A DNA stretch of 64,000 nucleotides, from NCBI RefSeq assembly GCF_021018895.1, contig NC_079373.1, forward strand, positions 19,785,501 to 19,849,500. Direction: 5' to 3'. The position numbers and the translations under genes were made by a program. The first letter of the stretch is position 1; the number at the start of each line of letters is the position of its first letter. Below are positions 35,691 through 50,561 of this stretch, piece by piece. The DNA comes from Seriola aureovittata (Eukaryota > Chordata > Actinopteri > Carangiformes > Carangidae). Below the pieces are notes generated by a model that had not been told where the DNA came from, ran no database searches, and was given only the letters and a program-made list of their open reading frames with translations.

Positions 35691-36549
35691 TGCACACAAC
35701 ACTATCCCCTGATAAAACTGCAAAGCATCTATTTGACACTTTGGTCAAAATATACTATATAACAAAAGACGACCAAATTACCGGCAGCACCACTGGTATG
35801 AAAGAAATAGTGAACACTTCCTGTCAATTAAGTGGGCGTGGTCATGTCTGCTTGTGTCAAAACATATGACAAACAATACAACACCGGCTTCTGGATTTGG
35901 AAAAATTGATTCGATATTTATGTCGGTGACAATGGGGCAACAGCATCGGTCATAGTCTGTGATCACGTTCACTTCTCCCACTGGGACGAACAGACTCATT
36001 CTCCTATAGGTGCGGGGAAGTGGCGAAACCCATGTGACACAGTTACAGGAAATGATTGTAAGTGCGCCGTCTCCTTTCTCAACTGTCGTCTCTGCTTTCA
36101 ATCAATTTTCTCATCCACCTACCGTTAACTCTTGGGGAAAAAAAGACAATAGGCAATTTTACCCTAATGTAATGTCGAACTATTCATTGAAGTCACAAGA
36201 AATCAGTTTCATTTGAATTGACATCTCCGGTCTTCTGGCATGTGGATTCAGGAGGATAACTAATACAAAGTGAGGTGATTAAGGCCCACATGTTACTGTT
36301 TCCCGAGAACAAGTAAGACCCACTCAGAGAGGTGCAAATGCTCATTAACAGACGCGTGTGTGAATACACATAACAAACCCAGGAAATCCTTCTTTGCATA
36401 TCAGTCAATTGTTTAATGGGAAGACAGCCTTCACTTTTGTTTGCATGGGGTGGAAGGAGAGGAGGAGGGAGTAAAGGAGGGGGTGTTCCTTCTTGTCTCC
36501 TCCTCCACAACCACTAGGCCTATATGTGAAGAAAAAAAAAAAAAAACTT

Positions 36550-37110
36550 GACCAGCCCCCTTTCCATTCCCATGGATCGTATTACTGGAGACTCCAGCTC
36601 CGAGACATCTGCTCCGCTACTAACAACGGAGCGCGTCCCCGCGTCCCAGACCTGCGACCGATCCCGTCTCCCGTGGTGCCCCCTCCTCCTCTTGCTCTCT
36701 TCCCCAGAACTATGATCACTCCGTTATTTGCTGTGGTCATGAGGAGCCACACTGCCCTCCACGTTTCCCGGCTGTAGTTCAACACAGCCAAAAGCGCGCC
36801 CCTGCTCCATCACGCTCCCTCCTTGCGTCCGAGAGACGAGACGAGCAGCGGCGGCGGAGCGAGCAGCGGCCCCCGGTGCCATCGAGCAACACATTTCTTA
36901 TTGTCTGTGCGCTCCGCAGGCTGCTGGCTGTGGGCTTAGCGGCTTCGCATCCTCTCCGCTGCGGGCTACATTGTTGTAGGGGAGGACAACGAAGGGCGGA
37001 TGAACAAAACAAAGATCTCCATGTCCGCTGTTTTAATAACGTTTCACCAGTCGGATATTTAACCTGATTTTTTTGTCTTACTACGAGCTTTTTGTTTTGT
37101 TTTTGGCACC
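36550..37110 (+). promoter_or_regulatory. CpG-rich promoter and 5'UTR of mtss2
   Basis: CpG density rises sharply from about 36590 to 36990, with runs such as GCGGCGGCGGAGCGAGCAGC, in contrast to the AT-rich flank. There is no clear TATA box. The sequence leads without an obvious acceptor into CACCATGGAG, so the ATG probably sits in the first exon. Confidence 0.55.
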
Positions 37111-39109
37111 ATGGAGTCGGTGGAGAAGGAGTGTGGAGCGCTGGGTGGATTATTCCAGGCCATCGTGAACGACATGAAGGTAACACACACACACACAAAC
37201 ACACACATATGTATATTAAAGTAGACAGGGGATTGTATGTGACCTTTGTGGCTGCACGGTGGCTGATCAGACGCATATTTTTTTTACTGCCTTTGTCTCT
37301 TTCACCGGGTGCTCCCCCACTGGAAACACCGCTGCAGGACAAATTGAGAGATGAAACATGTTTCTCTTTGTGTTATTAGCATAATGTGCAGCAGGTCTGT
37401 CAGGGTCCTAGCCACATTTAACAGTAGTTCAGCCGGCGTGTCAGTCTGTGTGCCATATACTAACTGCTTGCATGGAAGTATCGGTAGAGTAAAATGTTTA
37501 TTTTGTTCTGTTAAGTGTTTTGGGGCTCATCTGTTTGGTCCAGGGGTCAAAACCTAGCCACATCATCAACATCAAGAGAGTCAGGTTAATCAAGAATTCC
37601 CTTCACTTTGAATAGAAAAATCAGTGGACAAGAAGAAGAAAATTACAATCGAAAGTAGCAGATAATTTACATTTTATGCAGTTATCACAGTGCAAATGTT
37701 CTGGGCTGCGATCTGACCTCAAGCAACTGTTCCTCCTTCCTCCCAGCCTCCAAGGTTTTCTAGATTAAATGACAGGCATGGAAGGATGCTCTGATAGAAA
37801 ATAACCGACTCCATCACCTCAACCTCCTGGACAGAAACAGGCATGAAAGGTTATTGATTGTGCTTCCTGATGCTTGGCCTTGTGGCAGGAAATCGCTACT
37901 TTACCAATAAGCAGTTTAATACAAATTTAACCCACGCCTTACCACAGAATAGACTTCTGTTTCACCCTGTTTGTGAAAAACACGAGTTCTCCACCATTCA
38001 AGGCAGTTTAAACAAATTTCTTATGCAGGAACTAGATGTCTCCCATTATCTATCACTCAACATGCAAGTGAGTGTTTTTGTGTGTGTGTGTGTGTTGGGG
38101 GAGGGGTCAGGTCAAGGAAGTTGAATCAGGGTGGTCTGTTGTTGTTCACCACAACAGATGGAAAGTGTGAACGTATTCATCTGGCCTGGAAGCAGCTCCC
38201 AGTCATCTCGTTGTGGAGGACGCTTTCCATCCAAAGTGTTGATAACGGCGAATAAGTCAAGAATCGGGCGCCACTTTCCACCTAACAGATTTCTTATTGA
38301 TCACTGGCTCACAGGGGCATGGTGCCGCTGGACAGACTATTTATGGACCCTCGTTCGTCAGGCTCCAATGAAATCAGCTCTCAGCTATTGGCAGCCCCAG
38401 TTGGGCTTCATATATTTCCCCTTTTGTGTTGCGCTCATGCCAGGGTCAGAGAGAGAGAGAGAGAGAGAGAGACAGGAGCTCTTAGAAAAGGCAGTCTGTG
38501 TATTGATAAGCAGCACAGATGAATGAAGCTGAAGCCCTGAGTCAGCACAGTGTCGATGTCCACTGTCTGAGACAGACATCTGACCTCATTCCTGCCGCCT
38601 GGCTGGGCCACGCAAGCCTGTCAGACTAGCTTTACCCCCTGGGAGCAACGCAACAGCATGGCTTTCCTGTGCTGATCTCACTGATTGTGAACAATGTTAC
38701 AGTATAGTGTACAACTACTTATATGATGAAGTACAGTGCACACACACACAGCCTCCTGTGGACTGTACTGTGCTGTTTCAAGCAGCACCTGTTGGTTATA
38801 TAACTGTCTGATGAAGCTACAGGAAAAGAAGTAAAAGAGTAGGAGTTGGTAATACAGGAGGTGTGGGGTGAGATGATATGAAATAAAATGATTCACTTGG
38901 ATTAAATCACCAGCCAAGAATTAGATCAGCAATGGAGTTGGGTAGATGTGAAAGCAAAAAATGTCCTTGCCAACTCTAAGGATGATAGTTTTGATCTCAC
39001 CCTCCAGTATGAATGACAAGGCATGGGAGGAAGAGCCTTTCTCTCCTTCCTTCCCTCTTTTCACCCCTCCTCACCTCCCTGGGCGCTGCTGGGTGTGGAT
39101 GAAGAGAGA

Positions 39110-39140
<31 letters not shown>

Positions 39141-42100
39141 CCGCAGCTCTGTATGTAGTTCTCTATGCCTGCTTCTTCAACCTCCTCCCTCAGCTGTCTT
39201 GGCAGCGCATCCCTCCTGCTCTGGGAGTCACAGGCCACACAAGCTAATTAGACACCTGTTGGAGTCAAGTGCAGACAGCGAGGCAGGGAGGAGGTTCATG
39301 GCAAACATTTTTGTTAGGGATGATGGCTCCTAAATCACCTGTGAAGGCTGAGGCTTTATCCGAGCTCGAGAAGGTGGGAGTTAAACGCTGTCATTGCTAC
39401 AATGGAAGTTATACCAGAAGTGATGAAAAGCAAGACTGTTTCCAGATTGCATGCTGACTATATATAGCCAGAATGTGTGGCCTCTTTCGGTTCCTCTCCA
39501 TCAAAGAGGCGCATAGGGGTTATGCCCTTCCTGTCCTTTCGCCAGGGCTCAAGCTCTTGCTCTAATGGGATCGAGTCCTGAATGTGTTTTATGTTAGGCT
39601 TCTGCTCTTATAGCTCAAGGCAGCGTGGGATGATCCTGGGGTAAATGTAATCCAGATTTTTCAAAGACCAGCTATAGTACCTGCCCTGTGCATGTAAGCG
39701 CTCAAAATATGAGAGCTTACCCAGATCATACATGTGAACCACACCAAAAATATATGCACAAAGTATACATATACTGGCTCACAGCAACTTGCAAGAGGAG
39801 GGTGTGCAGGTTGATTGAGGATAACAATAACATAAGTGTCCAGCGTTAAATCACATCAGAGTACGGAGCTTATACACCAACCTGTTTCTAACCATGGGGG
39901 GAAGAAGCCAAGCTCTTTGAGTCATTGTAGCCATATATGGATTTCAGTATCTTGTCAGTGTAAATAAAGAAGAAAAATAGTTTGCAGTGAATAAATCTGC
40001 CATTGAAATTTAAACAAGCTGTTCTATCAAGTTGGAGAGAACATTATGTATTCTTAAATCTGTATGCATTCACTGGTTTGTATGTGTGTGTGTGTGTGTG
40101 TTTGAGAGGAGGATGTCTGTGTGCTTAAATGTCCTTGGCGAGATATTTATTTGACTCATCTCTTTTCCCTTTTCTTATCAGAGCTCTTACCCTGTGTGGG
40201 AAGACTTCAGTGCCAAGGCCACAAAACTGCACTCTCAACTCAGGTGAGAAGTAGTCCCAATGAATGATATAAACCTCAGTGAAAAGATACTTGTGCAACA
40301 TTTGCAGCCACTTTTATGCAGTCACGGTGCAGTGAACATGTACCAATGTATTTACAGGACCACAATTCTGGCAGCAGTGGCCTTTTTAGATGCCTTTCAG
40401 AAGGTGGCAGACATGGCCACCAACTCTAGAGGTAAGAGGGATGTTTTTCAATTAATTCAAGGTCACACACTGTGAAAGAGCTGGTGGTGGTGGGGGTGGG
40501 GGTGGGGGTCACTACCTTTTTTTTGGGCAGTTCGATTTGTTGTCTTCACGGGGTGTTGCACAGTGATTGTTTGGGGCTGGGTTAGAGAAGTGAAAATCTG
40601 ATCTTATTGTTTCTTTGGTCTTAATGAGGTCTGCTGATCTGCTTTGTCACCCTGCTGGCCAGAGAGGCAGCCGATTAACACAGATTTCTTTTGAGTTGAT
40701 CGTCGAGAGCAGTATGTAGGTCAAAAAAACCCTGCACACCCAGACGAGCGTGCAAAGGCTCCTGACACATGCACAAACACAATCACACGAGCATAGAGGC
40801 ACACACACACACGTACACACACACACACACACACACACAGACAGATATTCAAAGGATGACAGCTGGTAGCCAGCCGCCTGACCTTACAGGTCACATGCCA
40901 CCATGCTTTGAAACAGTTTGTACCAGCACAACCCCTTACTGACCACTGACTGCTGGTGAAAATAACTGAAGAGGCATTTCTTCAACAGTGTTCACACATT
41001 GTCACCAGTTTCACTCCTATAGCCTCTCCAGTAACAGTGGAAGTTTATTGCCTCAGCGATACATCAGGTTTCGTTAAATGATTCCCGATGTGAGTGCACG
41101 TGCACTGTGGGATGAAATGAGGTAGACTAGGGTCAGCCTGCTTCAATAAAGCACAGGTATGGAGGATGGCAGGGCAGGACTTCAAAGCAGAGGTGTGTCT
41201 GCAGTAAAAGTAGGGAAAACAGCAGAATGATAGATGGTCCAGAGAGAGAGAGAGAGATGAGTGAGAGAGGGACGAGAAAGATGATCGAATTGAGTTTTAC
41301 AGCTATAGATGCATAAAATCCCCGTAAGTGTGTCACTCACACGCCCGCTCACTCTTCTGCTACTCTCCCAGGGACATTAACTTTAGGATTAATGTCATCT
41401 TTCTCAGGCCACCGACTGTATGAGGGATGGAGGGAACACTTTGAGACGACAGACTTTGAAACAATTAAAGAGGAACTAATGAAACATGGCCTAGTATAGT
41501 GCTGAGTAGTTGATGGACAGAACATTTTTTATCATACAAAAATATCAAATATTTGATGGTTTTAACATGTCAAATGTCAAATTTTTATGTTTTCATCTAG
41601 TAAGTATTTGTGTGTTTTCCCATGGTGCTCTTAACCAACGTAACGTTTCAATCCCATTTCTCCTCTGGGAGCTGTGTTGGTCTCCTCGTGTGCTCCAAAC
41701 CCTAGCAATTAATTTGGCAGGAGGAATGTCGATATTTACTTGACCTGGCTTGTGGTGGCCTGGAATAACCTTTGAACCCCAGGCTGCAGGTCCCATAGAC
41801 ATAGTTTAGGCAAATTTACCCTCCTGGCAGCTGCAATAGTAAAAGTTATTATCCCAAAATATATTGGCATCCAGATGTTCCTCTCTCTCTCTCAAACTCA
41901 AGACTGTTCAGGAAACAGCGGTAGATAAATAGAATTCTGAGATTACTTGCTCAACAAGTCTCTGCTTCTGTCTCTGTGGCTGTTTCTCTCCCTCTCCTTC
42001 CGTCTTTCTCCCTTCACGTGTGTGTGTGTCTGTCTGCCTGCAGCGATCTTGTTCGCCTCAGCGTCTGCACAGCCATATAGGGCTGATTGCACCACAGGGG

Positions 42101-44510
42101 AGTGGGGGGGGGGGCTGCCTTGGCTATAAACTGTTGGCCGTCATCACTGTCACCCCGATTCCCCTCTCGTGTTTGGGGACGAGCTGCAGCTGCTGGCACA
42201 GCTGGAGGTTTCATCGCGTTCTTCTTCTCCTTCCTTTAATCTACCTTTGACACACTCACCCCGTCACCCCTTTAACTCCGACACACACTCTCCAGACTGT
42301 AGACGTTTCCCTGCCAAGGAAAGCAACATTTCCTCTCATTCAGTGCCTCTGGATGAATCCAGGGAGAGAGGGCAGTGAATGAAAGAGGATTTCCTGTCCT
42401 GACGTTTGTCTTGTCTTTAACTGGGCGGGCAGATTTTCATATATATACCCATAATAACCGCATCATATTTGAGATCGTCCCCTCTGTTTCCACCTCCATA
42501 CCGCCTCCTCTCTGTGTCTGCATGTTCATGTGTCAGAGTGCCTTGGTCTGCGTTCCTGTCCAGGCTCCTTCTCGCCCATGTTGTCCGCTTTTAGAGTTTA
42601 TGGTCACGGTCGTGGCGTCAGCATCTGTGTTTTATGTAGCAGCTGGGGGAGTCGGCTGCCAGGCGTTTTGGCACTGTGTCTGACAGCGCTGTTTCTCTAA
42701 GCTGTGTTGATGGATCTGTGTCTAAAGGCACGTCTGTCTCCCTGAGCTGGCGGCTCGCATCTGGGTTCAATAGTGGTCCGCCAACCACAAAGTCTATATT
42801 AGATGGATGTATTTGGAGAATTTTAGCCCCTTTTAAAGATAAATGTTTGACGTTTCAACACCCATCTTTCCTGGGACTTAGCTTGAGGCCCTGCAGCTCT
42901 CTGGAATGTTTTTATTGTTAGATTGGTCAGCCTAATGGTTTTTGGTGTGTTGTCTAGACCAGTTTAGTCGTTTATATGAAATTGTTGTGTGATGTATTTA
43001 AAAGGACCGGACTTATCTGGAGAATAGCAGGCTCTGTGTTTGGTGTTTTGTTGTTGCTAGGCTGGATGACATGTGTTTCAGTGGAAGGTTGACTTCATTT
43101 CTTTCCATTTTTGGTCATGGTTGAACTGGATACAGGTCAAAGAGCCGGTAGTTCAGGGCTAACGTTCCATCATGGTATGAGATACAGGCTCTATGTTTTT
43201 TCGGAGAGCGAGGTGAGTCTAGTGAGGGGTGGGTTGGCCTGGGAGTGGGGGTTGTGGTTGCAGTGGGATTTCCACAGCTCTGGGTATCCAGGCTAGGCAG
43301 AGGCGTTTAGCTAATCCTCTTAGCCCCACTCTGTAACACACAGACACAGACTGCCTTCCCTTCCCTTCCTGATCAGCCACCCCCAGCTTTAAAAATTCAC
43401 ACTCTGGGATCACCGGCCAGACTGCGATGCACTGCAAGTTTGTGTTCAACAAAGACCGAACCTTCCTCTCTTTACATCTGTGCGCCAGAGACTGTAGAGT
43501 AAACACACCATTGCACTCGCTCATAATGTTCCAGTGGGTCATTGCAAGCCCTCGCTCTCTGTCTCTCGTTCTTTTCTTTCTTACTCAAACAGTCTATGCT
43601 CAGTGGAGATATGGAGGTACTAGTAGATCAGTGTGTCAGCGAAGCAGTAATCTGCTTGGCCGCTGTGCTTCTCGGGGTTGGCAGATGGGATGGATATCCT
43701 TACCCGCCATCTGGACAGCCTGGCATGGACGAGATGCGGCCGTGGCCTTGTGTAGAGCGAGATCAGGGGATTACTGTCCTCTGCGCTATCCCAGCAGCGT
43801 AGCTATTTTTACGGACATGTCAAATAATGAGAGTGTGCCCATGTGACCAGCACTGACATCCATCAAGCTTGGCATTTCATGTTCAAGCCTTCTATGGGCC
43901 TGGGAGGTGAGCTCTGCATCTTATGTTGGTTCGAAAATGGATTTTGATTCTTTTAGACCGGACATGCAGTACATGTACATGCAGCCACTCTGATGAATGC
44001 ACTAGCCATTCTGCTGATTGTATACGCTGCGGTCTTGAGGTATTTCATGACCTCCAGCCATCAGGTCACATTAAGTATCGACGAGAGCCTCTTATTTCTC
44101 CTTCAGCTGTCTACCTCGTGTGTCAGACCGAGCTGAACAGTTCCAAACCTCCTTCCTTTCTCCCCCTCTCTCTCTCTGGAGTTTGAGGGCTTCAACCTCA
44201 AAACTCAATGTGGTCGTCCCACAAATGAATGTTTTCCAGCTATTATAATGACTACATGCGAAAAGTAAAGGGTGAAGTGGCTGGAACAATGATGTGAAGA
44301 ACAGATGAAAAGAGGGGGAGTAATGATGGCAGTGAAAACAAATCTTTTGGCGCTGCGTAACTTTCATTCTGAGGAATGAATACCAAACTAAGTAGACAAA
44401 CATGAGACCTGAGGGGAACAGTGTGTTCAGCTATATCCTGAACACGGAGTCGGCGTGGAAGGGAGCTGGAGAGGGGAGGGAAAATACACGAGAGAGCGAG
44501 GGAGAGAGAG

Positions 44511-44545
<35 letters not shown>

Positions 44546-46031
44546 TGTAAGGGAGGACATTAAAGGAGGGAATGAAAAGGACACGCGCATAGTTTTAATC
44601 AAATGAGGTGGCTGATTGAAAACAGTTGGAGAAATTTGCTGAGAATAGAATTTACTTGTGTTGACTTCACCATTTTTTTTTTTTTAATGTGCTGCTTTTT
44701 TTTTTTTTTTTTTTTTTCACATTTTGCCATTGTAGTGACACAACCAAAGTCTTTTGTTTGTGAGCCAGTCTACCAGACGGTCATGATCTCCTGAGGTTGA
44801 ATCCCTTTGACTTTCTCAAGCTATTTGTAATTTTTGATATTGCTACATCGCCAGCATAAGCATTAACAGCTGCTTACTTACCAGTCTAGAAGAAATGTTG
44901 CAAGCTCAGCATCAAACTTCCTTTTTACTCACCAAGAGCTATCTCCAGAGGTGGAAAGCAACACCAGTGTTAACTCTTTTCTCTTCTCTTCTACTGACGT
45001 TAGCACCGTAACCAGCTAGCCCCGGCCTGTCTCGTCACTCTCTGATAGCGACTCACTGTAGCCTCCAATCTGTCCTTAAGATTATAAGAAAAGGATTCAG
45101 TGTGAAAACAGGTGGAGTTATGTTTTAAAGTTTAGGTCTACTAGTAAGAGAGACTTGATGAAGGTCACAGAAAAACTCATTGTTTTGAGAGTAATGAAAA
45201 TTTTAGTCACCTAAGTAAAATTTGACGTCAAGGTTCTTAAGCATACACCAAGCTCAGTGCAGAGGAGAATGGAGACTGACCTGACGATAATAGACTTCCC
45301 CCCAGGTTAACTTAAGACTCAGAGGCTACAGGTGGAGATAGAGCTTATTAAATGCCTTATGAGCAGCAGCAACAGCACCCAGCAGTGCTGTCAGCATTGT
45401 TTGGAGGGTTGTTCGCAAATGAGCCGTGCAGCATTAACTTTGGCCGAGCAAAAGAGTGGGAAGTGCATTGTCAGCTGAGATAAAGACAACCTTATTGCAA
45501 AGGGTGTAAAGCAGGGCAACCTACGAGTCATCTGATTGAACTGGCTCGCAGGCTTTGCTCTATTTAATACTGAGTCATTCACTGTTGCCTCAATGTCTGT
45601 CTTTTTTTTTCCTATTTGGAGCTTGGATACATCTGGGGTCCTTTCCCTTAGCTGCAGGTGAAGACAATCCCCTGTGGATCTTCTGTTCTTTCCATTAATT
45701 GCATGATACATTGCTTCTCTCCTTCCCTGTGTGTTACATTTTCCCATTTTCTCTCTCTGTGTCCCTTTTTCATGTCCAACGAAAAAGCACATCTGGACAA
45801 GAGGCGCTGTTTATTTTTAGCAGCATTTATGTCCCTGAACAGGAAGCTCCTCCAGCAGCAAAATAAAACTTCCTCCTTGTTCTCCCACTCCTCCTTTAGT
45901 CTCATCGTAATGCTCTCCAGAACATGTTTACACCACATCAGGACACACTGAGATCTGTCTGCATCTGTGGGTGTTTCTGGTCGAGAGGTGAAACTTGCCG
46001 TGCGTATTGTCTGGCCAGACTACAATGGGAT

Positions 46032-46068
<37 letters not shown>

Positions 46069-49000
46069 ACTGTGTGTGTGTTGGACTAAAACAATTGATC
46101 TTGAGGCTGTTTCCTCTGCCTTTCATTAGTATTGTTTCTGGTAAGAAGAGACATTGTAAGGAAGTGACACAAAAGGCTTTGAATACTGTTTTGATAGCTA
46201 CTGCAGACACATATATGTTCACTCAAAAACATTCTCACATTTGTGTAGGGTCTGGGTTATTCCCAGCTTCTCAAATGTGTGAGTGTGCTACTTTTCTTGG
46301 TTTTATTGCATTTTAAAATAAATATCTTTGGATTTTGGACTTTAGCTGGGACAAAACAAGTAAGTTGAAAGTGTCACCTTGGGAAATTGTGTTGAAGTTG
46401 TGGCTGTTTACACTATTTTCTGACATTTTATAGACAAAACAAATGATCAGTTTAGTCAAGAATATGATTGACAGATTCATGGATGAAAATAATAATTAAT
46501 TGCAGATTTATGTATATTCATATTTACAAAAGAATCCTATTAACCTGCACAAACCTATACATCCACATCTTTGTTCTTTCTTGGATGGAGTGCCATGTCT
46601 AAAAAAAACAGAACCCTAATGTTCTGTTTGGGGTCCAGGAGGTCCTGGGCTCAAAAAAGAAAAGAAAAAATTACTTCATTGTTTTATCAGTTTCAAACTT
46701 AAGGACCTCTCACTTATCTCACTTCATAACAGTTGCTTTAATTAAGTTTTGAAAGTGTTTTAAAACTGAAAAACTATTGTTTAAATGTCTGAAATAACTG
46801 TTTCACTCTTACAAATTTTTGTAGTGTAATGTTTTCAGTGTTGCAGATATTCAACACACTCCTTTCAGAAGTTCCTGACTTACCTTACCATTGTTAAGTC
46901 TCATTGAACTGAAGGAATATAAACACAGATGAATGCTTCTAGTCATTTCAGTATGAAACCCCTTTCTCAAAATATATATTGTGCTTTGTTTACAGAGTAG
47001 AATACCCTTTTCACCCCAGTCTTTCATTTTGCACATTGAGCTTATGAAATATTAACATAAAAACCAAGTGAAACAGACTTTTACTTTGCATTACAGCCAC
47101 GAACCAAGAATCTTTCTGCAGAGTTTCTCGAAAGACTCGCACACTGTCTGTGTCTGTCATCCAGTATTTATGTAACTTCGCTTAGATCTGTAACTCTGTT
47201 GCTGCGGGCGTACAGCACTGTAGTCTTGTTCCACAATCAATGTCCGCACGTGGCTGTTTTATCCGTCACTCTTCCCTCCATCAGAAGCTATTGCTCCCTT
47301 ACCAGCAGACACATGGGGGTGCTTCTTTATTAATAATACTGACTGCTTCGACTGAGCTACACCAGCAGAACTCCAGCTGTGCTTTGAAGCAAATGTTTGA
47401 TGATGTGAATGTATGATGTTCTGAAGTTTTTGAATTCAGAAATCTCAGCTGAGATCTCGTTTAGTTAAAATCAAGGTAATTCTCCCTCCAGTCTCTTTTT
47501 TTTTGTTTCTTCTCTTTGCTGAATAAAGTGTTTGTTTGATGTTTTGGCTTCATTGAAGGACATACACACACAAGCTACATGGAGATTTTGTTGATACTGG
47601 AAAACATTACATCAACCAACTCTTCCTACGTACTCTTACTCTTCATCTGTCAGAGCTTATAGATATATTTACTAAAAGTGAGAGACTTTGTCCTGGCAGT
47701 GACTGCTACACCTGCAGCAGCCGGCTAACACTTCCTCTGCCCCGTGACTGGCCAAACCCAGCCGGCACCTCAGCAATGTGTACCCTCTTTCATCCTCCCC
47801 TCTCACCCCACAGCCCTTTTCATCCATCAGTGGCCTCCGCTGTGTCCCTGCCAGTTCACATTCTGTAGCACTTAAAAGGGATGAGGGAGGGTAAAGGCAG
47901 GGGGCTTAACTGTCTGTGCCAGCCACAGTCGGCTCCGTGGCCAAGGTGCCAGCGTGAGGAATAATTGTTGTCTCACGGACGATGGAATTTCCTCAGCTCA
48001 GCTCTCCGTATGAGGGTGTAGCGAAAAAACGCAGGGACTTCATATTCCTGGAAGTGTAACCATGAGGATGTTCTGTACCTTTTTGCTCCACATCCCACGC
48101 AAACATGCTTTATTGACACAGGAAGCAGCCCCTGCTCCACTCAGGAGAACTGTATTCAGCTTGCGAACCGGCAGCAGAATCTCACTCCAGCTCGGTAGTC
48201 CTGAGTGCAAATGAAATCTGAGCTGAGCTGCAGGGTTTAGATGCTGAGAGAGAGTGAGAGAGAGAGAGCGAGAGATAGTTGAGCTAAGCTCCTATGTTGA
48301 AGACATCAGGGAATGAGGCCCGTGGCAGTTTAGCTCCTGGCTCCCGGCTCCTGGCAGGAGAGTTCCCTATAAAGCAGTCCTATTAAAACGCTCCTCCTTC
48401 CCCGAGGAATCAGGGGAGTTAATCAGAACCAGAGCTCTGGATGGAACCACTCACTAAACGCTTAGACCACACTGTGCTGGTCCTGGATACTGGAGCTTAA
48501 GGTTCCCACCAAAACCAACAGCGGGGGCTCGACCTTCCCACCAACAATCCCATGTACTCCTCGACATGCACAAGCAGATCTGATGGCAATTTTTATTTAT
48601 GTTTGAATCAGGCGCCAACCGCATCAGAGACATGCACAGCAATGCTGTTATAATTAACCACACATTGCTGCACTGTTCAGTTGCTCCAAGTTATTTGCTC
48701 CATGTCTTCAGATATACGGCTGGGTTGCATAAAGGCTCTCTTCCATCCTGATCTGTGTTTTGCTTCATTCATGCATGTGTGGGTGTCTGCTGTGAGGTCG
48801 GCCCTGCTCCCCTTAAAGCCCCAGGGGTCCACGCCTGCTAAATAATCACTTTCCCATTTCCTACACAATGTTCGCCAGGTTCCAAGCTGCTACAAGGGCA
48901 AATATCAGTCGATCTAGATGCAGAGATAGAGTTGAGTGGATTTTATTTATGCAGCCCAGAATCACAAATCACCTTTTATCATGGGTGAAAAAAGGAGGAG

Positions 49001-50180
49001 ACCTCAGTAAGGGCGACAAAAAAAGCAACAACTTGTCTTTCAAGTCAGTCTTAACCCTCTTTCCAGCTTGTATGTGTTTGTCACATGTCTGTGTACATGC
49101 AGGTTGTTGAGGGAGTAAATCTGCGTCCCTGTCCGTCCGGTTGAGGCCAGAGGCCAGCAGGGCTCTTGGACATGGGCAGGAAGCCTCTGGACCTCCCCAG
49201 GATGTAGCTGTCAGCTGATCCCCCTCTGGGAGGGGAAGGAGGAGAGGAGGAGACGGGAGGGAAATTGGCAGGTGTGGATGGGACAGGAGAGTGGGGGTTG
49301 AGGGCTCTCTCTGGCTTGACAGTGACATTGAGAAAGTCTGTTAGAGAGATAAAAGAGCCAACATTACTCTCTCTCGCTCTCTCTCTCTCTCACTCCCTCC
49401 CGTCTCTGTTAGACACAACACCCCCCCACCCCCACCCTCCCACCCAATCCTGCACATTTACCCTGCAAGAGCTGATTTGCAGCTGTGCATGCCTCCTGTA
49501 ATGCTTTTAAGAGATGCATAACCTGTGGATACGTGTTCTGTGTGCGTGTTTGCATTTCTGATTCTATCATTACACTTGGCTTTATGAGGCACTGAATCAG
49601 TGCCAATAGAGGCTCTTCTACGACAGATACTCAACACCAATCCTTTAAATATGGAGACTTCTTTGGCTATTTATAGCAAGAGCTCAGAGTATAGGTTCCA
49701 CATGTTACTTCAATCACTTCCTGCTGGTGTTAAATGCCTTTGTGCGATACAGCTGGATGACCTTTCATCTCTCAACCCTAGAACAGCGATGCACACACAG
49801 GACAACCTTCCCTTCCTCTCCCCAGTGCACAAACACACTCAAGTTGTTCTACATCTGCCTGTCAAAAATGTCTCTCCGAGATCGAGTCCAGATCCGCAGC
49901 TGATTGTCTTTGAACTAGTGCAACAGTCAGTGAAGTTGACAGCCAAGTGTTGGCGTGAAATGGTCTTTGTCTCACAGTGTGACGTGATATCGACTGGAGA
50001 CAGTAACCTAGTTTCTTTATATGATAGCTGAAAAAGAGCACAGATCTCACCGGGCAACCATCTGGAGCTTTTCTTACACAGTGTCTGATTTCAGACCTGC
50101 TATGTCGGTCTTGTTTTTCTTTCTGTTTTATTTTGTGTATCGCTCTTTGTTTTTGCATTGCAGGTTCAAGCCAGTTTCTT

Positions 50181-50230
<50 letters not shown>

Positions 50231-50423
50231 CTTCTCTCTCTTTCTGCCCTGCATGAATGGTGTTTAGGAAACAGAGAGAACAGGAAAGGCAGAGCAGGCA
50301 GGGAAGAATAGAGGGATATCCCCTTACAGGGTTCCCTCCTTTTTCCTCCAGGATAGAGGGGGTGAGAACTTTGGAAAAGGGGTGGGGTGGTGGTAAATCA
50401 CACCACCTGTCCAATCACACAGA

Positions 50424-50463
<40 letters not shown>

Positions 50464-50524
50464 CATGCATGCCTCCACTCTGTGAGGCCTGTCTGCCATC
50501 TGAGAGATGTCCTCTCTCTTTCCC

Positions 50525-50561
<37 letters not shown>

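Noticed and set aside
36779..37342. A 187-codon minus-strand frame across the mtss2 5' end
   Set aside because: It runs antisense through the CpG-rich first exon and CA repeats, where long frames arise from base composition.
40800..40840. Repeated units that could suggest a CRISPR or tandem array
   Set aside because: These are simple (CA)n repeats with no spacers; CRISPR is not expected in a vertebrate genome.
43427..43846. A 139-codon open frame in mtss2 intron 3
   Set aside because: No recognisable domain, no splice context tying it to mtss2, and no repeat-encoded enzyme motif; length is plausible by chance in intronic DNA.
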